A DNA stretch of 64,000 nt from Candidatus Poribacteria bacterium (GTDB lineage Bacteria; Poribacteria; WGA-4E; PCPOR2b). Both the position numbers and the translations under genes were made by a program. The notes beneath the pieces are model-generated. The model worked only from the letters and a program-made list of their open reading frames with translations. It was not told the DNA's origin and ran no database searches. The stretch is taken from assembly GCA_022826645.1 (NCBI GenBank), contig JAJDUM010000053.1:17052-81051 (forward strand). Direction: 5' to 3'. Below are positions 41,804-51,425 of this stretch, one piece after another (position 1 is the first letter of the stretch; each line of letters opens with the position of its first letter).

Positions 41804-43771
41804 TCACTGCATCCCACCCATTTGCTGCAGCCCGATAAGCATAATGATGATTTCCTTGAAATCGCCGAGCGAGATAAATAGCTCCCCTGCAATTCCTTCA
41901 TCCCGATTTTGGCTGGCAATACCGATGCTGTAGGTTTCGGGGATGTTAACTAAAAACATCTGGATCACGCCAACGTTTGGATCTAGCTGACCAAAAATCT
42001 GTACGAGGTTCTTGATTGCTGTGACAGGTGAGATCGCAAAAAGCATGTTGTTTTCCAACGTCAATGCGTCCGCCAGTTTAGTATAGCCCGCTCCCTGATC
42101 AAAACCTGCGCTCATACCGGCCATTCGGTCTAGGGCATTCTTCACCGGTTGAGCATTGCCCGCCATCCCGTAGAGCATTTTCCCGCCGCTAATAGCGTAG
42201 TAGACGTTCCACTGTTCTGGGGCGACCCCTGCCATTTCGGGCGGAAGTTCACCGAGACTGGAGGTGATATTCGGAAGGAGGTAACTTCTGATTTCCACAC
42301 CGTTGTATATCTCAGGGGGACCCGCCGACACGTCCGCGTACATGCTAGCGAATTCCTGACCGGCTCCCATCGCTTTGACAAGTCCCATCGAGGCTCCGAA
42401 ATATTCAATGAAACCTTCTTCCATATACGATTTAACCAGCTCTTCGTCCGTTACATCGTAGATATACAGTATATCGGGCATTATGCTATCGCTGAAATTA
42501 AAGGAAAGAGCTTGCCCATCTCCCAAGCCTTCGTAGAACTCTATAAAGGCTTCATTCAACGCCTCAGACGCGGTTTGGATCCCCGTTGTATCCGCGTTCG
42601 GATCCGAGGGGACAAACAACTTCATCATTGTCTGCGTAAGACTAATGAGCGTCTCTTTCTGAAATTGCATTTCACCGTTGACAAACGCATTTTGAGGCAG
42701 GTATTTGAGATGTGTTAGCTCTTGTGGTCCTTGGCGAATGTATGTTTGGACTGCACTATCCCGCTTAAATTTGAGGAACGGAGAGATCTGTAGGTCGCTG
42801 CCGTTGAGTTGCAGCGTAAGACTGAGGGTTCTTGACTGATCGAGCAACCATATACCACCGTCAATCAAACTTTCAGTATACTTTAAGCCAACGCTAAGCT
42901 CTGGATCTGATTCCGCGCTTGCCTCCATCTCCGTCTTTAACCCCTCTGCCTTACCCGTCAGCATGGGGCGGAGATCATCTACGATAGTATCCATCGCAAA
43001 ATAGGCAATCACATCATTTGCCCCAGATGTAGTATCGAGTTCGAGCGATTGGAAATCTGTATTGGCTGCGATCGATGGCATCATCTTCTTTTGGGTATCA
43101 ATCACTTTTTCGCAGACCGCTGCCGAGTTTGAGTACACCATCACATCGTCCATTAGAACGAATGCGCCCTCCTCACCTGTGGTGTGATATGTTACACCGT
43201 TATGGGTGACGGCGCTGCTGCTTTCTGCCTCCATTTCAATGAGTTGTTTGACGCTTTCGGCATCCTTAACGTGAACCGCTGCGGAAGGCATTGGTGGATT
43301 GGCACTGGAGAGAAACACCGCGAAGTCCCTCCGCATGTCTAAGCCCAGTTCTTCCAATTCTGCGAGCGTCTCAAAACCTGCGCCAAAAGTCTCTGCTAAG
43401 ATCTGAGCAAGTATTTCCTGCGGTGGATCTGAAGGAACCATCTCCACCATAAGTGCGTTGATTTCGTCATTGAGGCCGAGTAAGCTGGGTATGTAAATAA
43501 GCCCAACAGTGTCTTGGGGTATAACATTCAAGACGCTATCGGGAGCGATATCTACAGCAACGTCTACGGCAGTATCGGAAGCGACATCTGCGCTATCAGA
43601 CGCGACATCTGCACTCTCGGAAGCGACATCTGCACTCTCAGATATAACCTCTGCATCGCTAACGGGCGTGACCTGAGCGGGTGTTGCCATTTCTTTACTG
43701 CTGCAATTCGACACCATGATGCAAGCCACCAAGATTAGGATTGCGATAGTTAAACGACAGGACGTTTTCAT
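41804..43771 (-). CDS. Large putative lipoprotein, DUF3352-like
   Basis: 655 residues, AAAGGAG before the ATG. A hydrophobic leader ends at VSNCSS, a weak lipobox (Asn at -1). Residues 38-72 are a low-complexity run of degenerate SADVASE/SADVASD heptads. The rest resembles DUF3352-type proteins: VIPQDTVGLIYIPSLLGLN, then long alpha/beta stretches with AAVHVKDAESVKQLIE, YHTTGEEGAFVLMDDVMVYSN and FISLGDFKEIIIMLIGLQ. It is probably a periplasmic or outer-membrane-attached protein of unknown function. It converges on the selenoprotein gene. Confidence 0.65.
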   Translation of the reverse strand: MKTSCRLTIAILILVACIMVSNCSSKEMATPAQVTPVSDAEVISESADVASESADVASDSADVASDTAVDVAVDIAPDSVLNVIPQDTVGLIYIPSLLGLNDEINALMVEMVPSDPPQEILAQILAETFGAGFETLAELEELGLDMRRDFAVFLSSANPPMPSAAVHVKDAESVKQLIEMEAESSSAVTHNGVTYHTTGEEGAFVLMDDVMVYSNSAAVCEKVIDTQKKMMPSIAANTDFQSLELDTTSGANDVIAYFAMDTIVDDLRPMLTGKAEGLKTEMEASAESDPELSVGLKYTESLIDGGIWLLDQSRTLSLTLQLNGSDLQISPFLKFKRDSAVQTYIRQGPQELTHLKYLPQNAFVNGEMQFQKETLISLTQTMMKLFVPSDPNADTTGIQTASEALNEAFIEFYEGLGDGQALSFNFSDSIMPDILYIYDVTDEELVKSYMEEGFIEYFGASMGLVKAMGAGQEFASMYADVSAGPPEIYNGVEIRSYLLPNITSSLGELPPEMAGVAPEQWNVYYAISGGKMLYGMAGNAQPVKNALDRMAGMSAGFDQGAGYTKLADALTLENNMLFAISPVTAIKNLVQIFGQLDPNVGVIQMFLVNIPETYSIGIASQNRDEGIAGELFISLGDFKEIIIMLIGLQQMGGMQ

Positions 43772-43945
43772 AATTTACTTCTCCTTTGTAAAGGTGAGTA
43801 GGGAGTACATGGAGTTGATTTTAGCATCATGCTGCGTCGCAACACATTTTGGAATTAGATACAATAAATACATTGATGTCCGCTGACATATTTTTTTAAA
43901 TCATCAGAACGTGTCACGTACCACGCGACAGGCAACTATCGTGCC

Positions 43946-46519
43946 TTAGGCATTACGAATAATACTAATGACACGCTTGTCCAGTGGTAGGTACGCATTG
44001 GCAGCGTGTCGAATGGCTTCTTTGGAAACGGCGGTAATCTTTGTTTCGTATCGGTTCGCATAATCGTAACCGAGTCCGCAGAGTTCATCCAGCACAGCGA
44101 TTGACGCCTGAACACCCGCCGTTTGGGTACCAAGCAGATAGTTTGTCAGGCACATCTGTTTTCCACGCTCTAACTCTGCGTCAGAGATATCGTGGTGCTG
44201 TAGGTCCAAAATTTCGTCGTCAATCAAGTCTATCAAGGATTCGATGTGATTTGGCGTCGTACTGCCACAAATTGCAAGGTAGCCACAATCAGGACCAAAA
44301 TATGGATAGCCGTGAAGATGATAGACCGATTGCTCATTGCGGAGACGCTTATACAACCGTCCCCCTGGTTGCCCGATACCGAAGAGCAAACTGCTAAGGA
44401 CTTCAACGACTTCACGATCAGAATGTTGACTAGAAATGCCCGGATATCCCTGAAAGATGACGGCTTGTGCCAAGTTCTTATGTCGTTCGACACAACGGAC
44501 ATCGCATAGCGGCGGTTCGATTGGTACTGTTGGAAATTCGAATTCGACCGGCAAGAGCGGTCCGAAATACCGTTTAACGAGGTCTCGGGTGTAATCCGGC
44601 TTCACATCGCCAAAGACGCCGATTACCATGTTGTTGGGCACACAGTAACGCTGATAACAGGCTAACACATCTTCACGAGATAACTGTTTAATTGATGAAA
44701 CAGATCCGGCTGCGCGGAGCCGATGCGGATGGACTTGAAACATCGCTTCAAGAAACTGACGCCTACCTGAAGCGTACCAATCATCCTCCTCCGCGTGAAT
44801 GCCAACGATTGTCTCTGATTTTAATTTTTCAAGTACCCCTGTATCAAAAACCGGATTGAGAAGCACGTCTGCCAAGCACTCTAAGCCGTATTCTATATCT
44901 TGGCGAAGCAAATTCAGCGTAATACCGAACGCATTATGTCCGGCTACTGCCCCTGCGCTGCCACCTCTTGCTTCAATTTCTTCAAAAAGCGTCTCTGCGG
45001 AACAGTTTTCTGTTCCTTTTAGCAAGAGATTTGTCATGAGGTGGAAGACGCCGTTATTCGCTTCTGTTTCAAATCGCGCGCCTCCGAGAAACATTGCTTG
45101 GATGGAGAGGATCGGTGCAGTATCAATAGATTTCGTAATCAGACGCAGCCCGTTCGGAAACAGATGCTTCTCAACATCCGATATCGCCGATCGTGTTTTA
45201 GGAACACAGATTGACGACCGATTTTCGTTCGGCCGAATTGTAACCGTGGTGAGATTCTCTGGACGAAAATAGGTGTGGGCTACCCGCTGTATGTCCTCTG
45301 GCGTCACGGCACAGATCTGTTGGAGGTATTTCTCATGAAACCCATAATCGCCCGTCGTGAGTTGGTCAACACCGAGCATCGTGCCTTGCTCTTCCACAAA
45401 TTGTAACGCAAAGAAATAGTCGCTTGTTTCAATGGTTTGGGCGCGTCGTAATTCGCGTTCTGACACCGGTTCAGATTTCAGTCGTTCGATCTCTTCGAGC
45501 AATCTTATTTCCGCTTCGGCTGACTTGTCATGCACAAGTTCTGCTTCAACGCCAAAACAACCGCCATCGTAGCGAGGCGTATCTGACCAAGCTTGGACGT
45601 TGTAAACAAGCTGACATTGATTTCTCAGGGTCTGAATAAGCCTCGAACTCTCCCCGCTGCTTAACACCGTTGCAATAAGGTCTAATACCGGTGCATCTTC
45701 GTGATCGATACTGATACCATGATATCCCATTGCAAGATACGTCAATTCCACATCCATCTGCCGTTCAGCGCGTCGAGCGACAAGTTGGCGGCGCTCACGG
45801 GGAAGCTCTATCGTAGGCGGACTACGGCGCGGAAAATCTTGAAACGCTTTGTCAATCCGTTCCAGCATCTCCTCCAACTGAAAATCGCCGGTAGCCACAA
45901 AGATTAGATTATCAGGAACATAGTGTTGCTGATAGAATTCAACGAGATCATTTCGTGCCAACGCTACAAACAGTTCTTTGTATCCGCCCACCGGGAAGCG
46001 CACGGGATGTTCACGAAATGCCGTCTCATAATAGAGGTCGGACAGCACCTGAGTCGGTTCGTCGAGTTCGCCATTCAGTTCGTTCCAGATGACCCCGCGC
46101 TGAATCTCAACCTCATCGGGTGGAAACGTGGACTGCTTGATGCAGTCAGAGAGGAGATCAAGGGCGTCGATTAAATATTGACGGGAAGTGGTGATGTGAT
46201 ATTGGGAGTGGTCTTTCGTCGTATAAGCGTTCGAGGCATTTCCCATCGCTTCAACGAGATTATCAATTTCCTCGCGCGTTCGTCGTTCAGTTCCATCATC
46301 AATCAGATGTTCGATAAAATGGGAGATGCCTGTGCCTAAATACTTCCCTTCGTGGATGCTCCCAACTTTGACATAAGCTTGAAAAGAAACGATTGGAGCA
46401 TGATGAATTTCTTTCAGAATCACTGTCATGCCGTTATCCAAGACAACCCGGACTGCCTCGATTGGCGAGATTGGGTTGGGACTCCGACCCAGATTAGTTA
46501 TTTCTCTTTGTCGCTTCAA
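43946..46519 (-). CDS. M16-family zinc metallopeptidase (two-module, pitrilysin-like)
   Basis: 857 residues. The inverted zinc motif HFIEH is at 67-71, with the distal Glu in NELNGELDEP about 75 residues later. The second M16 module (from about residue 430) has HLMTN in place of the motif and is the inactive partner, as in PqqL or fused MPP-like enzymes. The start is a TTG at 46519 that overlaps the upstream gene's end by 26 bases; no ATG precedes the conserved NGMTVILKE region, so translational coupling is likely. No signal peptide, so a cytosolic or non-classically exported peptidase. Confidence 0.85.
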   Translation of the reverse strand: MKRQREITNLGRSPNPISPIEAVRVVLDNGMTVILKEIHHAPIVSFQAYVKVGSIHEGKYLGTGISHFIEHLIDDGTERRTREEIDNLVEAMGNASNAYTTKDHSQYHITTSRQYLIDALDLLSDCIKQSTFPPDEVEIQRGVIWNELNGELDEPTQVLSDLYYETAFREHPVRFPVGGYKELFVALARNDLVEFYQQHYVPDNLIFVATGDFQLEEMLERIDKAFQDFPRRSPPTIELPRERRQLVARRAERQMDVELTYLAMGYHGISIDHEDAPVLDLIATVLSSGESSRLIQTLRNQCQLVYNVQAWSDTPRYDGGCFGVEAELVHDKSAEAEIRLLEEIERLKSEPVSERELRRAQTIETSDYFFALQFVEEQGTMLGVDQLTTGDYGFHEKYLQQICAVTPEDIQRVAHTYFRPENLTTVTIRPNENRSSICVPKTRSAISDVEKHLFPNGLRLITKSIDTAPILSIQAMFLGGARFETEANNGVFHLMTNLLLKGTENCSAETLFEEIEARGGSAGAVAGHNAFGITLNLLRQDIEYGLECLADVLLNPVFDTGVLEKLKSETIVGIHAEEDDWYASGRRQFLEAMFQVHPHRLRAAGSVSSIKQLSREDVLACYQRYCVPNNMVIGVFGDVKPDYTRDLVKRYFGPLLPVEFEFPTVPIEPPLCDVRCVERHKNLAQAVIFQGYPGISSQHSDREVVEVLSSLLFGIGQPGGRLYKRLRNEQSVYHLHGYPYFGPDCGYLAICGSTTPNHIESLIDLIDDEILDLQHHDISDAELERGKQMCLTNYLLGTQTAGVQASIAVLDELCGLGYDYANRYETKITAVSKEAIRHAANAYLPLDKRVISIIRNA

Positions 46520-47588
46520 TATTTTCTGCTAACCTCTCAATCGCTGCGTTAGAAGTCAGAACACCAATTTCAACTTCATAATGTCTGCGTCCACCCGGTT
46601 CAAGAAATTCGAGCGTCCCCCGTTCTCGCTCCTTTGACCTGCCATCAACCCAACAGTTCGCCGGTTCCAAACCGATGACATAGAGCCCTTCACCGTTCAT
46701 TTTCCACTGCACGAATTTCGGCAGTTGGGTCTGGTGATATCTTACATAGAGGCCAATCCCCTGCCCGTTGTTGAAGGATCTATTAACTAGAGCAACATAG
46801 ATATGGTTATCCTCGTCCGCTTGCATTTCATGATAGTATACTTCCTCACGAAAATCGACGGTAGGTGCTTCGCATCGCGCATGGTCATTCAATTTTCCTT
46901 CTGAGTGTTCATCTATGGGAATGACTTGCGATGAAGGAGCAATCAACTCAGAGCCTTCAGCAACGATTGGGAACCCGGGATTAACATGAAATAGATACAT
47001 GTGCGGTGTATCCTGATAGCCGACATTTTCAACGATATCTTCAATATGGAGCTTCGTTGCACCAAGCTCTGTCCAAACGCGCCGGGTTCGACAGAGGTTC
47101 TCACCCGAAACTGTTGTCTCTGTCACTTTTCCTTGCGCCCACATGATGTACCGATCTCCCTCCCAGCGGCTATCGACCCATACATTTTGGGCGGGAATAT
47201 AAGAGACTCGACCATGCAAGCCAAGGGATTCTTCACCATCAATGTCCGGTTCGCCGAGATAGGTCATTCCGCAGGTGGTTAGTAATCCACCAAAGAAGCC
47301 GCGTAGCCATCCATTTCCCTCTGGTTCATAAAATGTCGGTGCCACATCGCCGGTGCTCGAACGCCAGCACAATGGAATACCGTTGTATTCCGCATAGGAG
47401 ATATCCAACCCACGATCTGGTAGCACGGAAAAATTTAACCCGGAACCCGTCCGGAAATCAACGCCAGCAACCCCTTTTTCCAGTCCACTTGCTAATTCAT
47501 ATTGCTTTACACCGGCAATCTGGGAAATGTTTCCGATATGTCTAAGCAGTTGTAAACGATTATACTCCTCGCCGTATAACTTGATCAC
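46494..47588 (-). CDS. DUF4432-family protein (aldose-1-epimerase-like fold)
   Basis: 364 residues from the GTG at 47588. The more upstream ATG (47606) would place AAAGGAG inside codons 2-4, so that AAAGGAG is better read as the ribosome binding site of the GTG. Features: VDFRTGSGLNFSVLPDRGLDISYAEYNGIPLCW, GGLLTTCGMTYLG, SLGLHGRVSYIPA, HMYLFHVNPGFP and GLEPANCWVDGR, typical of DUF4432, a galactose-mutarotase-like beta-sandwich. Probably binds or epimerises a sugar. It overlaps the M16 gene, suggesting co-transcription. Confidence 0.8.
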   Translation of the reverse strand: MIKLYGEEYNRLQLLRHIGNISQIAGVKQYELASGLEKGVAGVDFRTGSGLNFSVLPDRGLDISYAEYNGIPLCWRSSTGDVAPTFYEPEGNGWLRGFFGGLLTTCGMTYLGEPDIDGEESLGLHGRVSYIPAQNVWVDSRWEGDRYIMWAQGKVTETTVSGENLCRTRRVWTELGATKLHIEDIVENVGYQDTPHMYLFHVNPGFPIVAEGSELIAPSSQVIPIDEHSEGKLNDHARCEAPTVDFREEVYYHEMQADEDNHIYVALVNRSFNNGQGIGLYVRYHQTQLPKFVQWKMNGEGLYVIGLEPANCWVDGRSKERERGTLEFLEPGGRRHYEVEIGVLTSNAAIERLAENIEATKRNN

Positions 47589-47673
47589 ATCTATCTCTCC
47601 TTTCATACTTTACATTTTCTAATTTTTATCAATTTACGTTCACCGATGTGGTAGCTTTTGATTTATTGCAACG

Positions 47674-48918
47674 TTACTCATGTCGCAGCGCTTCAGTGGG
47701 CATGAGTCGCGCAGCCTTATAGGCAGGAAGAATGCCAAATATTACACCAATAAGCACGGAGGAACAGAAGGCGGCAGCTGCTGCCCATAATGATACAACT
47801 GCGGGCCATTCCGTCTCTTTGATGAGAAACGTCGTGACCCCCCACGCAACCACAAAAGTGATGAAGCCACTAATGAAGATCCCGATCAGTCCTCCAGAAA
47901 CGCTCAAAACAACCGATTCAATAAGGAACTGCTGCAGAATATCACGGTGTCTTGCACCCACGGCTTTGCGCAACCCAATTTCTCGTGTACGTTCCGTAAC
48001 GGAAACGAGCATGATATTCATGATACCGATGCCGCCGACCAATAGTGAGATACTCGCGACACCACCGAGCAGAATCTTGAGGACCTGACTCACTTTCCCG
48101 ACCTGCTCCAGAACTGCCTTTGCAGTGTAAAATTCAAAATGCTCTTCAGAACCGTGCCGGCGACGCAGGGTAACCATCACTTCCGCCAGTGCCTGATCTA
48201 CTTTTTCAAAACTCTCCGCTTTCATCCACAATTCAAATCCCCACTTCTGATTGCCGATAAAACGGGTCCACATTGTGGTAAATGGAACAATCAACTTTTC
48301 ATCCCAGCCGCCCGTCGCCATTCTGTCGCCTTTCTCTTCCATGACGCCAACGACGGTAAACCGCTGTCTACCGATCTTCAACTCTTGACCGATTGGATCC
48401 GTTTTACCGAATAAATCCTCCTGAACCTTTGTACCAATCACGACTACCGATTCGTTCCGATCCAGATCTTCTTGTTGGATAAAACGCCCCGATTGGGCAT
48501 ACCAATTGTGCACCTCTTGATAGAGTGGTGTAACACCCTCGAAGCGAAAATGCTTCGTCTCTCCTTTGTAGGATATAGGTTGCGCCATTGTATCAATCTC
48601 CCCTGTGATGCTTTTCACTGACGGACAGGCCATCATAATTGCATCAATGTCTTCGTATTTGAGATACGCCGGGGATTTATTCCGGATCCATGTGCCATCT
48701 TCCCTCTGAATCCAGCTCCGCCGGAAACAGATAATTAAATCGGATCCACCCATCCGTTCAAATTCCGCCAAGACTAGAAACTTTGCCCCGTCACCAATCG
48801 AGACCATACCGACCACCGCAGAAATACCGATGATGATACCGAGCATCGTCAGTAGAGACCTAAGCTTATTTCGTTTCAGGGCAGCTAATCCAATGAACAA
48901 GCTCTGTATGATTTGCAT
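47674..48918 (-). CDS. MacB-like ABC transporter permease (FtsX family)
   Basis: 414 residues. First membrane helix near 20-40 (LLTMLGIIIGISAVVGMVSIG), a MacB periplasmic core domain (about 50-270), then three helices with the FtsX signature VTERTREIGLRKAVGARHRDILQQFLIESVVLS and a C-terminal LPAYKAARLMPTEALRHE, which is diagnostic of MacB/LolC-type permeases. No ATPase gene adjoins it here; the only one in the window (8727) is 38 kb away. It probably uses an ATPase encoded elsewhere for export of peptides, lipids or lipoproteins. Confidence 0.88.
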   Translation of the reverse strand: MQIIQSLFIGLAALKRNKLRSLLTMLGIIIGISAVVGMVSIGDGAKFLVLAEFERMGGSDLIICFRRSWIQREDGTWIRNKSPAYLKYEDIDAIMMACPSVKSITGEIDTMAQPISYKGETKHFRFEGVTPLYQEVHNWYAQSGRFIQQEDLDRNESVVVIGTKVQEDLFGKTDPIGQELKIGRQRFTVVGVMEEKGDRMATGGWDEKLIVPFTTMWTRFIGNQKWGFELWMKAESFEKVDQALAEVMVTLRRRHGSEEHFEFYTAKAVLEQVGKVSQVLKILLGGVASISLLVGGIGIMNIMLVSVTERTREIGLRKAVGARHRDILQQFLIESVVLSVSGGLIGIFISGFITFVVAWGVTTFLIKETEWPAVVSLWAAAAAFCSSVLIGVIFGILPAYKAARLMPTEALRHE

Positions 48919-49220
48919 TCAATTCTCCCGCATCTTTTGGGTTCACCCCTGTTTATGCATTCAGACGGAATTTAGCGTCTAAGGATTAAGAATCACCACT
49001 CGCGGGACCAATTCAATGCAGCAGATCCAGTAAGGTTCACGCTATCGCAACTATCGACATTCAATTCAGCGGTGTTGTCGCAAGCTTCTCCGAGTTAGTT
49101 TCCGTCTTATTTCTTTTTCAAAGTGGTTTCATACTTGGCAGGGTAACCGATAGGTAGTTGTGCTTAGCGCTACGCACAGATTATAGCACGATTCACAAGG
49201 GATTGGAACAACATTCTTAA

Positions 49221-49249
49221 TTGACACTACCTCGAATCTCTGGTAAAAT
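49221..49249 (+). promoter_or_regulatory. Consensus-like sigma-70 promoter for the VOC gene
   Basis: TTGACA (49221-49226), 17-base spacer, TAAAAT (49244-49249), 57 bases before the ATG at 49307. The rest of the 388-bp gap 48919-49306 has no gene or repeat that I recognise. Confidence 0.75.
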
Positions 49250-49306
49250 GCGCAGCCGTAGTGAATGGACTAATTTTCTGATGACCTGCAATCTTCAGGA
49301 GGCGGC

Positions 49307-49774
49307 ATGAAAATCACCGGTGCGCATCACACCAGTTATACGGTCTCTAACCTTGAACGCTCGCTTGAATTCTACGTAGGACTGCTCGGTTGCGAGGTGA
49401 TTTGGCAACGCGAGAATCGGGACCAATACTTCCGCGATATTGTGGGCTACCCCGACAGCGTTGCGCAGATGGCTATGTTGAGTGTTCCCGGTTCGCCCCA
49501 TGCCATTGAGCTAATTGAGTACGTTGTCCCACGCGGTACCTCCGCTGATGTCCGCACCAAAAACGTGGGCAGTTCACACATGGCATTTTTCGTTGAGGAC
49601 TTGCGTGCAGCGTATGAAGAATTGTGCGCCGCGGGAGTGAAGTTCCGTTCGCCACCCGTCGAGATTTCAGCAGGTGCAAATAGAGGTGCTTGGGCGGTTT
49701 ATATGACAGACCCAGACGGTATCACAATGGAACTTTTTCAGCCACCGAAGCCGGAAACGGAGCGTGAAACGTGA
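49307..49774 (+). CDS. VOC-superfamily (glyoxalase/dioxygenase-like) protein
   Basis: 155 residues, CAGGAGG upstream. Two beta-alpha-beta-beta-beta modules: module 1 begins GAHHTSYTVSNLERSLEFYVGLLG with a metal His, and module 2 has SSHMAFFVEDLRAAYEELCAAGV and ends YMTDPDGITMELFQPP with the metal Glu. This fits glyoxalase I, methylmalonyl-CoA epimerase or related enzymes; the substrate is not determined. The last codons and stop lie in the repeat word GTGAAACGTGATGCGTG, so the C-terminus may have been replaced by repeat sequence. The aminotransferase starts 69 bases downstream. Confidence 0.82.
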   Translation: MKITGAHHTSYTVSNLERSLEFYVGLLGCEVIWQRENRDQYFRDIVGYPDSVAQMAMLSVPGSPHAIELIEYVVPRGTSADVRTKNVGSSHMAFFVEDLRAAYEELCAAGVKFRSPPVEISAGANRGAWAVYMTDPDGITMELFQPPKPETERET

Positions 49775-49843
49775 TGCGTGGGCGATAGCCTCACGAACTC
49801 ACAAGAGGGATCAAAAAAGTTAATAGAAAATAAGGGAGATAAG

Positions 49844-51184
49844 ATGGACAAGCAAGTTCTGCAAAACTCACTGGATAGCTTGGTCACGGAATATGTGGCT
49901 AACAACCCTCGCTCAAGGGAGATGTCTGAACGGGCAAAGGAATCGTTACCGGGTGGTAACACACGTACCGGCGCGTATATGCGTCCCTTCCCGATTTATA
50001 TAGAGCGTGGTGAAGGCGTCTATTTCTATGACTTAGATGGTCATCGCCTGTTGGATTTCGTCAACAACAACACAGCCTTGATTTTGGGGCACGCGCATCC
50101 TGCGATTGTCGAAGCGCTTCAGGATCGTGTGGCGAAGGGAACAGCGTTTTCTCGACCGACAGCCCTTGAAGTGGAAATGGCGGAACTGCTGCGGGAACGG
50201 GTGCCCTCCCTGGAACGGATTCGCTTCTGCAGCTCTGGAACCGAAGCGGTACTGAATGCATTGAGGGTCGCCAAGGGGTTCACGGGAAAACGTAAAATTG
50301 CCAGATTTGAAGGGGCGTATCACGGTGTGGGTGAATATGCGTTAGTTAGCTATGTTCCGCCGCTAGGACCAGAATTGGGGCCCGCTGATCGCCCTCGATC
50401 CGTACCTTCGACAGCTGGACTTTCACCGGCAGTCCTCGAAGAGGTGGTTGTATTGCCGTTCAACGACGCAGATGCTTGCGCGGAGATTATCAATGAGAAT
50501 GCCGATGACTTGGCGGCTGTTATTGTAGATCCGCTGCACACGGGCGCGGGCACCTGCCTTCCAGTCGATGGTTTCCTGCCCCGCCTCAGAGAACTTACGA
50601 CGCAGGTAGGGGCGCTGCTGGTTTTTGACGAGATTATTAGTTTCAGGGCTTCTCCGGGCGGCGCACAGGGACTTTACGGCGTGAGACCGGATTTGACGTG
50701 CATGGCAAAGGTTATTGCAGGCGGAACGGCGGGAGCGGCCTTTGGTGGGCGCGCTGATGTGATGGAGTTGTACGATCCTACCTCCGGTGCGAAGATTCCT
50801 CAGTCGGGGACCTACAATGCGAATCCCATCGCTACCGTCGCCGGGCTTGTCACGCTCCAAACAATGACCCCGGATGCGTACGAGAAAATCGGTGCCCTGA
50901 CGCAGCGATTAGGAGCGGGATTAGAATCTGTGTTTGCAGAAGTAGGGGTCGAAGCTCAGGTTACTGCGATTGGATCGCTTTTCCGGGTTCACTTTCTGCC
51001 GCGCCGTCCACAGAACTATCGAGAAGCTGCACAAGACGACAAGCTATTGCAGGATTATCTCTTCTTCTGGCTCTTGAACCGTGGGATTCATTGGACGAGC
51101 GGTGGGAATGTGTCACTCCCAATGACGGAGGCGCATATCGACAGGTTGGTGTCAGAGGTTCAGAATGCTTTCCAACAGTTCTAA
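49844..51184 (+). CDS. Class III PLP aminotransferase, glutamate-1-semialdehyde aminomutase-like
   Basis: 446 residues from the ATG at 49844 (AAGGGAGAT upstream). GSAM-like features: SLPGGNTRT, YDLDGHRLLDFVNNNTALILGHAHPAI, RFCSSGTEAVLNALRVAK, FEGAYHGVGEY, LLVFDEIISFR and the PLP lysine in TCMAKVIAGGTAGAAFGG, with GTYNANP. It is shaped like HemL but lacks hem neighbours and follows a VOC gene, so it may be a catabolic beta- or omega-aminotransferase of the same subgroup. The authentic HemL would be expected elsewhere. Confidence 0.82.
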   Translation: MDKQVLQNSLDSLVTEYVANNPRSREMSERAKESLPGGNTRTGAYMRPFPIYIERGEGVYFYDLDGHRLLDFVNNNTALILGHAHPAIVEALQDRVAKGTAFSRPTALEVEMAELLRERVPSLERIRFCSSGTEAVLNALRVAKGFTGKRKIARFEGAYHGVGEYALVSYVPPLGPELGPADRPRSVPSTAGLSPAVLEEVVVLPFNDADACAEIINENADDLAAVIVDPLHTGAGTCLPVDGFLPRLRELTTQVGALLVFDEIISFRASPGGAQGLYGVRPDLTCMAKVIAGGTAGAAFGGRADVMELYDPTSGAKIPQSGTYNANPIATVAGLVTLQTMTPDAYEKIGALTQRLGAGLESVFAEVGVEAQVTAIGSLFRVHFLPRRPQNYREAAQDDKLLQDYLFFWLLNRGIHWTSGGNVSLPMTEAHIDRLVSEVQNAFQQF

Positions 51185-51279
51185 GACATGGTAGATGTCT
51201 AAGCACAGGCAACCACAAGGATTTCCCTTACAGTTGTCCTATTCATCGGGCGTTGATAGGCGCTAACAGGCACAAAAAA

Positions 51280-51371
51280 GGCTCATGCTAAGAGATCATG
51301 CAAAAGAAACCGAGTTTTCAAGAAAAAACTCGGTTTCCCTTCGTGCTTTGCACTTTCTTTTTACATGAGCC
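51280..51371. repeat. MITE-like element, family B, short complete copy with terminator-like core
   Basis: 92 bp. GGCTCATGCTAAGAGATCATG on the left and CTTTGCACTTTCTTTTTACATGAGCC-type right end (given here as TTTTTACATGAGCC at its tip) form terminal inverted repeats. The core GAAACCGAGTTTT / AAAACTCGGTTTC (51306-51318 / 51325-51337) is a perfect 13-bp stem. It lies between convergent genes and probably acts as a bidirectional terminator. Confidence 0.75.
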
Positions 51372-51425
51372 GATAATGGAATACTTAACTTTCTATTAAG
51401 TTGTGTCTATCCAGAGACTCGCATT

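Noticed and set aside
48919..49306. 388-bp gap examined for a small gene or RNA
   Set aside because: Only a promoter for the VOC gene is visible; no tRNA fold, repeat or ORF with start signals was found.
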